A program made the translations under genes and the position numbers. This document shows positions 46,956 to 55,870 of a DNA stretch of 64,000 bases, one piece after another. Below the pieces are notes generated by a model. It worked only from the letters and a program-made list of their open reading frames with translations, had not been told where the DNA came from and ran no database searches. The stretch's first letter is position 1, and every line of letters begins with the position of its first letter. This stretch comes from Roseobacter litoralis Och 149 (GTDB lineage Bacteria; Pseudomonadota; Alphaproteobacteria; Rhodobacterales; Rhodobacteraceae), in contig NC_015730.1 in assembly GCF_000154785.2 (NCBI RefSeq), positions 1 to 64,000 of the forward strand, read 5' to 3'.

Positions 46956-49214
46956 TTAATTATTGAATTCAAGCTCGGTCAGAAGTCCTTCCAAAGCCAA
47001 TCTTGCATTTGCACTCGCAGCTAACGCTCGGTTGCTGTTGTCTATCATTCTATTGTCTTGTGGTATTGTGTCGACGGCTTCGTTTGCCAGCGCACGCACT
47101 TGCCCAAACGTCTGATCTTCCTCGGTCAAAAGGTTGTTCCAATCGTCTGACAGCCAAGCCATATCTCTGGCGACTGTTTCAGCTTCCGCCAATGAAAAGT
47201 ACTGAGCGGCGATTTCGGGCTTGCCCAGACCCTGCATCGCCTGCCCCTTAATGAGTGCTGCTTCCGGACCGTCTAAGTCACTGATCAGGTCGTAGCTTCG
47301 CTGATAGTTGTTCTGAAAAAGCGAGATTCTTGATCTTAGCATTCTCACGTCTTGTGAAAGAAGCTGACCAGGAAGGTTTAAAAGCACTGATTCAGCCTCA
47401 TTTTGAAAGCCCAGGTCGAACAGTCTTTCGGCCGTCGCTAGTATTGCTTTTTGGTTCAAAGCTTCTTTACTAGTCGGAAACTGCTCGAAGTAGCCTGCCA
47501 AAAAGTCCACATCCCTTGCGCCATTGGCAAATTCGGTGAAAGCAAAACTCGTAAGTTCGGTTACAGTCTCAGCATTAAGTTTTGATTTCTGTTCTTCTAT
47601 AGATGCGAACGCTTTGCCATATTGCCCTGAACTGGCAGCCGCTAAAACGAAGGAACGAAACATTTTTGGTCCTTGTTCTGAGTTCCTTAGTTCGAATGCA
47701 TAGGTTTCAGCGAGCAAAGCTAAGTCTGCTTGCACCGGCTTTCTTGTAGCCACTTGTCGTTCTATGAGCTCAATGATGGCCTCAGGCGTTTCGTTCGTTT
47801 CGCTATTTACTATTTCGTTTATGATCGCGTCGGCTTTCGTGGACTCGTTACGAAGGTCCGACAACTCTGCTTGAACCATTTTGGGCTGCGCATCGTTGTC
47901 AGCTAGCCTTTGAAAGCTCCGAATTGCGATGCTGGCATTTGCCACATCGCCGCGCGCTGACAAACGCTCACTTACTTTTTGAGCAAAATGAGGCTTGAGG
48001 TGGTTTGGCAATTTTTCTAACCCGCGTAAAGCTGCGAGCGCATTGACTGTTCGGTCCATTGGAATTTCCGACGCTGCCAAAAGGGCCCAAAGCGCTAAAT
48101 CTGAGTCACAATCTGCAAAGCGGTGCAAACTGCGGGGGTTGTGAGCGTGGCCAAACTCTAAAATGTTAGCTATGTCCAACAATTCCGGATACTCGGCCTT
48201 CAGGTTTGGAGCCATTTCCAGTGTCTGTTTCGCTTCTTGACCTAGTCCGAAGAAAAGTTGCAAGCGCGCGTGATGCAGAACTTTTTCCGGCACCAAACGA
48301 CCTGACGGATCATAGAGATCAAGAACCGAAGCACCAATCTGCTTTCCCATGTCCTCTTCAGCGCCCCAAGATGCAAAGTCAACTATCGACGGATCCGCAC
48401 AAACAGGGCTGGACGCAACAATGTCCTGCTCTCGCCCGCTTTCGGGTATGTCACTGCTATTGGAAATCCTCATGTTTCCAGTTGAAGGAATAGCAGCAAC
48501 TGGTATCTGCTCTGACGTATCGAATATTTCCACAGGCGGTGCTTCAGAACTTTCTGCTGAACTGGCTATCGAAATATCAGGCTTCGGCCTCAATATTCCT
48601 CTGGACGCCGCAGACGAAAACGCTGCCAAGAGCCTTTCTTGAGTCTCTGAAACAAGTTCGTTTTCCGTCCGGTTCGTTTGTTCGCCGTTCGAATTGACCG
48701 CTTCGCTTGATCCTTCCTGCATGAGGTCTGCAGAGTCTTGATCACTTTGCCGATCAGCTTGCGACCAAAGCAATTCACCATAAGTAAAGCCGGATACTGG
48801 AACCCCAAGGGCCTCCGGTCTGTTGTCAACGTCCGTTAGAACTTCGGACACAGGTGCCTCTGAGTTCGTGATATCAATGACCAAAAAACTGTTTTGTTCT
48901 AGGAAAGCATTCACAGTGCAATTGCACGCCAGTTGAAGCTCCAATTGTGAGGCTTTCGCCACCAAAGCCTGCAAGCGCGTTCTGGGGATAATTTCAAAAG
49001 CGACGCTTAGATCAAAGCCCTCGTTATGATTTATCAAACGGAGAACTGGGGTGTTAGTTTCTTGTTCCATGCTCCATTGAACGCCGGCCGGCAGTTGCAT
49101 TACCAATCTGGTAAAGGAAGCGTGTTCGCCCGAACGGACTACGATTGGTTCCGCGGCCAAAGGCATCGGAAGTAAAATCGCAAAAACTATGGACAGTAAC
49201 TTTAGCTTTTTCAT
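46956..49214 (-). CDS. Large periplasmic protein of flagellar cluster, unknown function
   Basis: This 752-residue protein has a signal peptide (about 1-21, ending PLAAEP) and an N-terminal beta-rich part of about 110 residues reminiscent of AMIN-type domains. A long acidic, Ser/Glu/Gln-rich linker (about 150-290) follows, and then a helical C-terminal half that looks like degenerate TPR repeats. It overlaps the motA stop by four bases and is transcribed with motA, so a role in stator or motor assembly is plausible. Its place and export resemble MotC, the periplasmic motility protein of rhizobia, but I see no sequence proof. It ends at the 107-bp palindrome. Confidence 0.7.
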   Translation of the reverse strand: MKKLKLLSIVFAILLPMPLAAEPIVVRSGEHASFTRLVMQLPAGVQWSMEQETNTPVLRLINHNEGFDLSVAFEIIPRTRLQALVAKASQLELQLACNCTVNAFLEQNSFLVIDITNSEAPVSEVLTDVDNRPEALGVPVSGFTYGELLWSQADRQSDQDSADLMQEGSSEAVNSNGEQTNRTENELVSETQERLLAAFSSAASRGILRPKPDISIASSAESSEAPPVEIFDTSEQIPVAAIPSTGNMRISNSSDIPESGREQDIVASSPVCADPSIVDFASWGAEEDMGKQIGASVLDLYDPSGRLVPEKVLHHARLQLFFGLGQEAKQTLEMAPNLKAEYPELLDIANILEFGHAHNPRSLHRFADCDSDLALWALLAASEIPMDRTVNALAALRGLEKLPNHLKPHFAQKVSERLSARGDVANASIAIRSFQRLADNDAQPKMVQAELSDLRNESTKADAIINEIVNSETNETPEAIIELIERQVATRKPVQADLALLAETYAFELRNSEQGPKMFRSFVLAAASSGQYGKAFASIEEQKSKLNAETVTELTSFAFTEFANGARDVDFLAGYFEQFPTSKEALNQKAILATAERLFDLGFQNEAESVLLNLPGQLLSQDVRMLRSRISLFQNNYQRSYDLISDLDGPEAALIKGQAMQGLGKPEIAAQYFSLAEAETVARDMAWLSDDWNNLLTEEDQTFGQVRALANEAVDTIPQDNRMIDNSNRALAASANARLALEGLLTELEFNN

Positions 49215-50080
49215 GCAGCATTCTGCTTGACTGATTTCAGAGCTTCTTCCAGTTCCGCAAAGCTGGGGCGATGGTGTGATGGTGTATTCTGCCGGCCAAC
49301 TTCAATACAGATATTCGTTGCATGTGCATGCAAGTTCGCCACCAGAACTTCTCTAATAAGCTGATAAAAGTGACCATCTTCTTCTGTGACGCTTTTTACT
49401 TTCGCAGCGAATGGGCCCACGAAGCCATATGCCAGGAACACTCCTAAGAAAGTACCGACCAGAGCGCCGCCGATGAGTTTACCCAATACTTCAGGCGGTT
49501 GATCAATCGAGCCCATCGTCTTGATGATGCCCAGAACAGCAGCAACAATACCGAGTGCAGGAAGCCCGTCGGCTACGGTTTGCAGCGCGTGGCTGGAGTG
49601 CATTGCATGGTGCATGTTTGCCTCCATGCGCTTTTCAAGAACTTCTTCGACTTGGTGAGGATCATCGTAATTCATAGAAGCAGACCGAAGGGTGTCACAA
49701 ATCAGAGCCACTGCTTCCTTGTCTTTTACGATTTTCTCGTACTTCGAAAAGATCGATGACTCTTCGGGGGATTCAATATGCTCTTCGATTGCAACCGGGT
49801 TTTGACGCGCCAATCTGATCAGTTCGAACAGTAAACAGAGGAGGTCTTTGTAGTCTGAATGTGACCATTTCGGTCCTTTGAAGACCCTACCAAGATCGCG
49901 CATCGTGTGCTTGATCGCTGACATATCGTTGCTTATCAGAAAAGCACCTACGGCTGCGCCTCCAATCATTGTCATCTCGAATGGTAGTGCTTTAAAGATG
50001 ATGCCCATCTTGCCGCCAGCGGCGAGGTAGCCCCCAAAGACCATTGCAAATACGGTGATTATGCCGATGATTCCGATCAT
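49211..50080 (-). CDS. motA: Flagellar motor stator protein MotA
   Basis: MotA forms, with MotB, the proton channel that drives the flagellar motor. The 289-residue product has four membrane helices: MIGIIGIITVFAMVFGGYLAAGG, MTMIGGAAVGAFLI, and later VADGLPALGIVAAVLGIIKTMG and GALVGTFLGVFLAYGFVGPFAAKV. A large cytoplasmic loop lies between helices 2 and 3. The Pro in GLPALGIVAA corresponds to the conserved torque-linked Pro. The ATG at 50080, with GGGGAA upstream, is preferred over 50119. No motB is present in this window. Confidence 0.93.
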   Translation of the reverse strand: MIGIIGIITVFAMVFGGYLAAGGKMGIIFKALPFEMTMIGGAAVGAFLISNDMSAIKHTMRDLGRVFKGPKWSHSDYKDLLCLLFELIRLARQNPVAIEEHIESPEESSIFSKYEKIVKDKEAVALICDTLRSASMNYDDPHQVEEVLEKRMEANMHHAMHSSHALQTVADGLPALGIVAAVLGIIKTMGSIDQPPEVLGKLIGGALVGTFLGVFLAYGFVGPFAAKVKSVTEEDGHFYQLIREVLVANLHAHATNICIEVGRQNTPSHHRPSFAELEEALKSVKQNAA

Positions 50081-50146
50081 GCCGTTCCCCAAAAAATCGT
50101 TACTTCGGTATATTTGCAAAAGGAGGTTAAAAAACCTTCACGAGAG

Positions 50147-50740
50147 TCAGCCTTTTGGCGCGTCTGCGTTTCTTCCTGCGAGGATTACGCTGATTGTGTA
50201 GGCTTTGTTTGGAGTCAAACCGGACATTATCCCTGCCGCTGCATCAGGACGCATGCGCCCCAAAAAACCCGCGGCGAAAGCTGGCTCCATTTCTTCGAAC
50301 AATGCGGCCGCAACCTTTGGTTTCATGTTCTCATAAACTGAAGTGAGTCTGACGACGTCATCTTCTGCAGCCGTGTCGGCAATGGCCAGCATCGACCTCA
50401 AAGCGTTTTCCGCGTCTTGAAGCACTTGCAACCGTTTCTCAATCTCAGCATCTGCGACCTCCAGGGCCTTCTGTCTCATGTCGATTTGACCTTCGAGCCG
50501 TTCAATACGTGCTTCACGCTCTTGAAATGCGAGCAACATCTGAGCAAAGTCAGCCTTGCTTCCTTCTGAAACGGCCGGTTCACCCGTTGCTTCCGAGCTT
50601 GCAGGCACGGGAAAAGGACTCTCTGTTGCGACCGCTTTCCCCGCCTCGCTGCCAATCCGTATTGCTGCCGAGCCGATCAGCAAACAACAAATCAAAAGTA
50701 TAGAGCCGCGCCCATTGCGGCGGAACATAGGAATCTTCAT
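50147..50740 (-). CDS. MotE-like flagellar protein (MgtE_N type)
   Basis: This 197-residue protein has one N-terminal membrane or signal segment (about 11-28), a Ser/Pro/Glu-rich stretch, a coiled coil (about 65-115, with EREARIERLEGQIDMRQKALEVADAEIEKRLQVLQDAENALR) and a C-terminal domain. That domain (VYENMKPKVAAALFEEMEPAFAAGFLGRMRPDAAAGIM) matches the MgtE N-terminal superfamily. This is the layout of MotE, a periplasmic chaperone for MotC in Sinorhizobium. It lies between motA and a small membrane gene in the same operon. Confidence 0.78.
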   Translation of the reverse strand: MKIPMFRRNGRGSILLICCLLIGSAAIRIGSEAGKAVATESPFPVPASSEATGEPAVSEGSKADFAQMLLAFQEREARIERLEGQIDMRQKALEVADAEIEKRLQVLQDAENALRSMLAIADTAAEDDVVRLTSVYENMKPKVAAALFEEMEPAFAAGFLGRMRPDAAAGIMSGLTPNKAYTISVILAGRNADAPKG

Positions 50741-50751
50741 GAGGCCAATCC

Positions 50752-51120
50752 TTAAGCGCGGTGTCTGATGAACATTGGTTCGCTTGCAGTTTGCTGCGCT
50801 TTGCCAGTCTCAACAGCAGCCACTGTACTCTCCTGAGGTGGAATATCATGCAACGATGCCATCTGAAGCTCGAGCCGCTGTGACATTGCCTCCGCTCGAA
50901 CCGTGAGTTGGGTGAGCGTTTCTGCCGAAACTGATGCTGTACTTTGAGCCGCTGCAAGCGTTTTGGTTAAATCGTCAACCTGCGCAGACAGGACCGCGAC
51001 CGCCCCGCCGACACCTTTTTCCAGATCGTTAAACCTATTGAGACGCCGGCCCAAAATATAACAGTAAATTCCGGCGCCAAAAGCTCCGGCGGCTAGAAGA
51101 ATGTCAGCAATAATGTCCAT
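50752..51120 (-). CDS. Small membrane protein of flagellar operon
   Basis: This 122-residue protein has a short N-terminal membrane segment (MDIIADILLAAGAFGAGIYCYILGRRLNRF) followed by a heptad-like Ala/Leu/Gln-rich helix (about 35-85) and a polar tail. It resembles the DUF6468-type proteins reported in alphaproteobacterial flagellar clusters, which I recall only loosely. It lies 10 bases after fliL and 11 before the MotE-like gene. Function unknown. Confidence 0.68.
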   Translation of the reverse strand: MDIIADILLAAGAFGAGIYCYILGRRLNRFNDLEKGVGGAVAVLSAQVDDLTKTLAAAQSTASVSAETLTQLTVRAEAMSQRLELQMASLHDIPPQESTVAAVETGKAQQTASEPMFIRHRA

Positions 51121-51130
51121 ATCGCTCTCC

Positions 51131-51622
51131 TTAGTTTAAAACAAATTCCATGATCAGCAGGTCGTTAACGCGTCCGGGACCTGCAACTATCTGTATGCGA
51201 CGAAGCATTTGCGATCGCAGTCTTGTCAGCGATGCTGGCTCCTCAATGTCTGAGACCTGCAGGGCGCGTAGATACCCGTTCAACACGTCTATGACGCGCG
51301 GCGTTACCTTTTTAACATCTTCGGCGTACTCCTTGGGTACTTCCAATTCGCCGCGAAACCGAAGGTGTTTGTACGCGCTGCCACGCGGCATGGAGATCGT
51401 CATTGGCTCGAGTGGCAAAAACGAAATATCGCTGAATTCGCTGGAAGATTTCTTTTCCTCTTCCACCACTTCTTCCTTTGATTCGGTAGCGAAGATCATG
51501 CCGCTGCTGGCAGCGTAAAACCCACCACCGCCGCCAATTAACGCCAGAACAGCACCAATGATTAAAGGCAGCTTGCCCGATTTTGGTGGTTCAGTGCTTT
51601 CTTCATTGGTTGCGTCAGTCAT
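51131..51622 (-). CDS. fliL: Flagellar basal body-associated protein FliL
   Basis: FliL is a single-span inner-membrane protein that surrounds and stabilises the stator. The 163-residue product has a short cytoplasmic N-terminus, one Gly-rich membrane helix (about 18-40) and a periplasmic stomatin-like domain. That domain includes FLPLEPMTISMP, LRFRGELEVP and LTRLRSQMLRRIQIV near the C-terminus. It is the first gene of the minus-strand flagellar operon and diverges from fliF across about 120 bases. Confidence 0.9.
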   Translation of the reverse strand: MTDATNEESTEPPKSGKLPLIIGAVLALIGGGGGFYAASSGMIFATESKEEVVEEEKKSSSEFSDISFLPLEPMTISMPRGSAYKHLRFRGELEVPKEYAEDVKKVTPRVIDVLNGYLRALQVSDIEEPASLTRLRSQMLRRIQIVAGPGRVNDLLIMEFVLN

Positions 51623-51668
51623 ACTCGTCCCGTCAATGTTTACGAAACTTGTTATAGACGCATTTGCA

Positions 51669-51683
51669 CTAACCGATTGTTAA
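51669..51683. promoter_or_regulatory. Possible CtrA-binding site between fliL and fliF
   Basis: CTAA-N7-TTAA differs by one base from the CtrA core TTAA-N7-TTAA. It lies midway between the divergent fliL and fliF genes. CtrA controls flagellar genes in many Rhodobacterales. One mismatch in an AT-rich gap makes this a modest call. Confidence 0.35.
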
Positions 51684-51744
51684 GGCAGATGGTTCATTGC
51701 TGATGTCACCGTTGAACAGAAAGTTCATCTGACCGGAGGCGAAA

Positions 51745-53364
51745 GTGCAGCAAATTGTGACGGCTTGGACAGGCTTGCCATTGCGGCGACAAGTGATTGT
51801 TGCCTTGGCAACTGGTGCGATGTTTTTTGCCATTCTGGCCATGTCCAGAATGGCGACCGCGCCAAATATGACATTGCTGTATGCCGGGTTGGAAAATGGC
51901 GCGGCAGGCGATGTTGTGACAGCGTTGGAACAGCGCGGTGCGGTGTTTGAAGTGCGCGGCGGCTCAATATTTGTTGATTCGAGCCAAAGAGATGAATTGC
52001 GCATGACCCTCGCAAGCGAAGGCTTACCTGCGAATTCGACACGTGGGTATGAGTTGCTTGATACGTTGTCCGGTTTCGGCACGACATCACAAATGTTTGA
52101 TGCAGCATATTGGCGTGCAAAAGAGGGTGAGTTGGCACGTACCATCGTGTCCAGCCCCCATATCGCGATGGCTCGCGTGCATATTGCAAGTACAGGATCC
52201 AACCCTTTCCAACGTGGGGTTACACCCAAGGCATCCATTTCAGTCACCCCAAGTGGTGCAGCGATAACGCCGCAGCAGGGCAAGGCAATTCGGTTTCTTG
52301 TTTCCTCAGCCGTAGCAGGTCTGGCGTCTGAAGATGTCGCAGTGATTGATGCCAACGGCGCTTTGATTGGTAATGCGGACGAAGTTGCGCCGACGATTGG
52401 TGGTGAAGATAAGGCCGATGTTCTAAAAGCGAGGGTTCAGCGTTTGCTGGAAGCCCGGGTTGGCTTCGGCAATTCGGTCGTCGAAGTGAGCGTCGATACG
52501 GTGACTGAAAGTGAATCGATTCGAGAACGAACATTTGACCCCGAGAGCCGCGTGGCGATCAGCACTGACACAGAGGAACGAAACACATCTTCATCCGAAG
52601 CGGGTGGCGGCGATGTAACGGTCGCGTCCAATTTGCCAGATGAAGATGGCGCTGGTGGAGAAAACAGCTCGTCTCAAAATAATGAAACACGAGAGCGCGT
52701 TAACTACGAAGTTTCTGAGACTGAGAGGGAAGTTCTACGTGAGCCTGGGGCCATAAAACGCGTCACTGTCGCCGTTCTTGTAAACGAGATGACACTTACG
52801 GATGAAGCCGGAGAGCAAACTGTTGCGCCAAGAGACGAAAATGAGTTGGAAGCGCTACGCGATCTTGTTGCCTCGGCCGTAGGTTTTGACGAGGCGCGTG
52901 GGGATATTATTACAATCAAATCAATGGGATTGCAAAGCGTGCCGCTGCAAGGAACTGCTGCGGGAACATCCTTGATGAGCAATTTCAACATTGATGTTAT
53001 GTCGGCCGTGCAGATGGCGATTTTGGCTCTGGTTACGCTTATACTCGGCCTCTTTGTCGTGCGACCTTTGCTCTCCCGCAATGGTTTGAACGACGCGCCT
53101 GCTATCGCTGCTTTACCTGCTGCTGAGGGCCAAACGGACGGCCAGGGCCTTGATGGGGAAATTGACGGCGATGATTTTCAACTGCCGGATCTCCCCGTCA
53201 TTTCTGATTTCGGAGACGCAGGCGGCGAGTTGCCTGATTTAAACATCGGCTCAGGAATGTCGGATGATCCAGTAGACCGGCTCAGAACAATGATCGGTGA
53301 GCGGCAAGATGAGACCGTTGAGATTTTGCGCAGCTGGTTGGAAGACAAAGAGGAGAGCGTGTAA
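51745..53364 (+). CDS. fliF: Flagellar MS-ring protein FliF
   Basis: FliF builds the MS ring, the base of the flagellar rotor. The 539-residue product has an N-terminal membrane helix (about 17-35), the secretin-like ring-building motifs LYAGLENGAAGDVVTALEQRGAVFEV and RTIVSSPHIAMARVHIA, and the long variable middle. A second membrane helix lies at about 420-440, followed by an acidic tail ending in IGERQDETVEILRSWLEDKEE, which binds FliG. A GTG at 51745 with GGAGG upstream is the start. The stop overlaps the start of the next gene (TAATGG). Confidence 0.93.
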   Translation: MQQIVTAWTGLPLRRQVIVALATGAMFFAILAMSRMATAPNMTLLYAGLENGAAGDVVTALEQRGAVFEVRGGSIFVDSSQRDELRMTLASEGLPANSTRGYELLDTLSGFGTTSQMFDAAYWRAKEGELARTIVSSPHIAMARVHIASTGSNPFQRGVTPKASISVTPSGAAITPQQGKAIRFLVSSAVAGLASEDVAVIDANGALIGNADEVAPTIGGEDKADVLKARVQRLLEARVGFGNSVVEVSVDTVTESESIRERTFDPESRVAISTDTEERNTSSSEAGGGDVTVASNLPDEDGAGGENSSSQNNETRERVNYEVSETEREVLREPGAIKRVTVAVLVNEMTLTDEAGEQTVAPRDENELEALRDLVASAVGFDEARGDIITIKSMGLQSVPLQGTAAGTSLMSNFNIDVMSAVQMAILALVTLILGLFVVRPLLSRNGLNDAPAIAALPAAEGQTDGQGLDGEIDGDDFQLPDLPVISDFGDAGGELPDLNIGSGMSDDPVDRLRTMIGERQDETVEILRSWLEDKEESV

Positions 53365-53963
53365 TGGCCGTTTCACATCGATACAAGAATTTTGCCGGTA
53401 CCAAACAAACATCAACCGAAAAATCGAACTCACATTCAGAGGCGACCGAAGATCAAAAGCTGCAGGCGTTTGAGACCGGGTATCAAGCTGGCTGGGACGA
53501 TGCGACAAAAGCGCAGACCGATGAAAAGGAGCGGATCACGGCAGAGTTGGGACAGAACCTGATCGATATGAAGTTTACATATCAGGAAGCGCTATCTGAA
53601 CTAACGGTGTCCATTGAGCCGATTATGAAGGTCATCGTCGAAAAGCTATTACCGGAAGCTATGCGCGCCGCTCTGAGTGCGCATATTCTTGATCAGGTGG
53701 CATCGTTGGTTGACGCGCAAACGGACCGGCCGATTGAGGTGGTTGTGAGCACGGATAACGTCGAGCGCGTTACAAGTCTTATCGAGACGACCTCTCAAGA
53801 TTCAATAAATGTTGTCGCAGAGGCGTCTTTGGGTGAAGGGCAAGCATTTGTTCGTTTGGGCACGACGGAACGACAAATCGATCTTAATACGTTGATAGAA
53901 GGTGTGTCCAAAGCTGTAGAAGCCTTCTTCCACGAAGCGCATAGGGAGATCGAAAATGGATGA
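53364..53963 (+). CDS. fliH: Flagellar assembly protein FliH-like
   Basis: This 199-residue soluble protein fits FliH, the regulator that links the FliI export ATPase to FliN. The N-terminus is polar, and the middle holds a FETGYQAGWDDATKAQ motif followed by a long helix rich in Glu/Gln. The C-terminal half (VEKLLPEAMRAALSAHILDQVASLV and later DLNTLIEGVSKAVEAFF) resembles the FliH/V-ATPase E-subunit fold. Sequence similarity in this family is always low, so the call leans on position between fliF and fliN. It overlaps both neighbours. Confidence 0.75.
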   Translation: MAVSHRYKNFAGTKQTSTEKSNSHSEATEDQKLQAFETGYQAGWDDATKAQTDEKERITAELGQNLIDMKFTYQEALSELTVSIEPIMKVIVEKLLPEAMRAALSAHILDQVASLVDAQTDRPIEVVVSTDNVERVTSLIETTSQDSINVVAEASLGEGQAFVRLGTTERQIDLNTLIEGVSKAVEAFFHEAHREIENG

Positions 53964-54249
53964 AGGTCCTATGGATAGTGTCGGCGGTCTTGACGCCAAT
54001 AATCCTTTTACATCAGTTCCTATTGAGGTGACTGTTTGCGTTGGCAAAGCGCGGCCACTCATCCGCGATTTGGTGACGCTTGGTGAAAACGCGGTGTTGT
54101 CCTTGGATAAATCGGTTGACGATCCCGTCGATCTCTATATCGGCGACCGGCTCATTGCCCGCGGTATGCTTGAAGAAAAAGAAGGAGATCAAAGTGGTCA
54201 GCTCATTGTCCGATTGACGGAAGTGATTGATCTCAAATCTGGCCTCTGA
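53956..54249 (+). CDS. fliN: Flagellar motor switch protein FliN
   Basis: FliN is the C-ring component that helps switch rotation and docks export substrates. The 97-residue product consists mainly of the SpoA (surface presentation of antigens) domain. It has IEVTVCVGKARPLIRDLVTLGENAVLSLDKSVDDPVDLYIGDRLIARGML, and ends in IVRLTEVIDL. It overlaps the fliH stop by eight bases and lies one base before fliP. Confidence 0.9.
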   Translation: MDEGPMDSVGGLDANNPFTSVPIEVTVCVGKARPLIRDLVTLGENAVLSLDKSVDDPVDLYIGDRLIARGMLEEKEGDQSGQLIVRLTEVIDLKSGL

Positions 54250-54250
54250 A

Positions 54251-54982
54251 ATGACACGTGTAGTTCTACTGGCAGTTTTTCTGACCGGAGTATTCATCCC
54301 GTCGGTAAGTTTTGCGCAAGACCTCTCGATCTCTCTTGGCGATGATGGTTCGTTAAGTGCGCGAACCATTCAGCTGTTTATTCTGATTACTGTGCTGAGT
54401 CTGGCGCCGGGGCTGGCGATAATGATCACCTGTTTTCCTTTCTTGGTGACGGTGCTGTCGATATTGCGCCAGGCAATCGGATTGCAGCAATCGCCGCCCA
54501 ACATGCTGATCGTCAGTCTCGCATTGTTTCTGACGTATTTTATAATGGAACCTGTTTTTCAGGCCGCATGGCAAAACGGTATTCAACCGTTAACTGACAA
54601 TGCAATTGACGCAGAAACTGCATTCGTCCGTACGCTTGAGCCTTTTCGGAGCTTTATGGCAGCTCGTCTGGACCCTGATACATTCTTTGCAATGGCTGAA
54701 CTGAGATCAGAAACAATTGACGCGACCCCGACGGCAGAGGCGCCTTTGTCTGTGCTCGTTCCGAGTTTTCTGCTTTCCGAAATTTCAAGGGCTTTTCAGA
54801 TCGGTTTTTTGGTGTTTTTGCCATTCCTGATAATTGACCTTGTTGTCGCTGCTGTTCTTATGTCGATGGGTATGATGATGGTCCCGCCTGTCATTGTATC
54901 TTTACCTTTCAAACTCGCCTTTTTCGTGCTGGCCGACGGATGGAATTTGATTGCCGGAAGTCTGGTTCAAAGCTACTTTTAA
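54251..54982 (+). CDS. fliP: Flagellar type III export protein FliP
   Basis: FliP is a membrane component of the flagellar export gate. The 243-residue product has a cleavable-type N-terminal segment (about 1-22, ending VSFAQ). The FliP core follows: LFILITVLSLAPGLAIMITCFPFLVTVLSILRQAIG, then QQSPPNMLIVSLALFLTYFIM, LVPSFLLSEISRAFQIGFLVFLPFLIIDLVVA and MMVPPVIVSLPFKLAFFVLADGWNLI. The ATG at 54251 is used. The partner genes fliQ, fliR, flhA and flhB do not follow, because decayed insertion-sequence DNA begins right after the stop. Confidence 0.95.
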   Translation: MTRVVLLAVFLTGVFIPSVSFAQDLSISLGDDGSLSARTIQLFILITVLSLAPGLAIMITCFPFLVTVLSILRQAIGLQQSPPNMLIVSLALFLTYFIMEPVFQAAWQNGIQPLTDNAIDAETAFVRTLEPFRSFMAARLDPDTFFAMAELRSETIDATPTAEAPLSVLVPSFLLSEISRAFQIGFLVFLPFLIIDLVVAAVLMSMGMMMVPPVIVSLPFKLAFFVLADGWNLIAGSLVQSYF

Positions 54983-55453
54983 GTGGCTGAAAAGCCAAAG
55001 GCGTAGGCTTTGATCTCTCCTGCGAAACGGATCAGCCTTTGCCCGAACGCGCAAATCACAGGTTGGTAGCTCACTCAAGGTATGCTGAATAGCCTGAGCA
55101 ACGACTGCACCCTTTCGCCAGAACTGAAACGTTCAATCCCACACAACCAAATGTGATGCTGCAACTCTGTCAACTCGAACGGAATTTCACCGTTCGAATA
55201 GCCGTCGCGAGACTGTTGAAACAACGTCAACCTGACAACGTGGCGACAATGATCAATCCAATACGTGTTGTGTCCTTCTTCGCCGCTGGTTTACTTTGAG
55301 AAGACTGGCTACCCAGAACGCAGCAGCTTGGGTTAGTGTATCTGCCGTCAACACCTGTGTGGTAGGTTTGCGGGTTTGGACGACGCAGGTTTTTTGGGCT
55401 CATCCTATCGATTGCGAAACGGGAATGGGCAGGAGACCCCTGACGCCGCCAAG
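54983..55453. other. Gene-free DNA after fliP
   Basis: About 470 bases after the fliP stop hold no convincing gene. Short open frames are present but lack ribosome sites and resemble nothing I know. The stretch leads directly into IS3-type transposase relics, so it is probably decayed mobile or flanking DNA. Confidence 0.5.
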
Positions 55454-55870
55454 AAAGTGGTCAAGAACATTCACCGTAGGACGCGGCAAACCCATTCTGC
55501 GGGAGAGAGGTTCTGTATTGATTTAGCGAAATTGCGTGGCGAAGAGCGCATCGCCGGAAGTGAAAGACCTTCGTTCAGACTCGCTGGTATTGAATGAGCG
55601 TGAGGCGGACCTGACGGCTGAGAACCGCCTACTCCAAAAAAAGCATGACAGGGGCTGGGGAGTTCGAAGACTGAGATACACCGCGTCCGAGAAACTGAAG
55701 ATCGTCCGAACGGTTGAGGGATCGCATTTTCCGGTCAAACAGACGCTCGACATGTTGGGCATACAGTGCAGCACGTTTTATCGGTTTGGCACACAGATTT
55801 TACCGACTTCGAGATCATTGGCCGGGGCTGGTGTTACTCAGCCCTCTACTCACCGAGTAACCACGAACGC
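55454..55870 (+). mobile_element. IS3-family transposase relic (OrfA and OrfB pieces)
   Basis: Three pieces in different frames line up with an IS3-type transposase. VKNIHRRTRQTHSAGERFCID then LAKLRGEERIA (to about 55555) matches the OrfA start. SPEVKDLRSDSLVLNERE then ADLTAENRLLQKK (about 55551-55656) matches its coiled coil, with the middle of OrfA missing. RLRYTASEKLKIVRTVEGSH then FPVKQTLDMLGI (to about 55787) matches the start of OrfB, followed in another frame by TDFTDFEIIGRGWCYSAL. Internal deletions and frameshifts show the element is dead. Confidence 0.75.
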
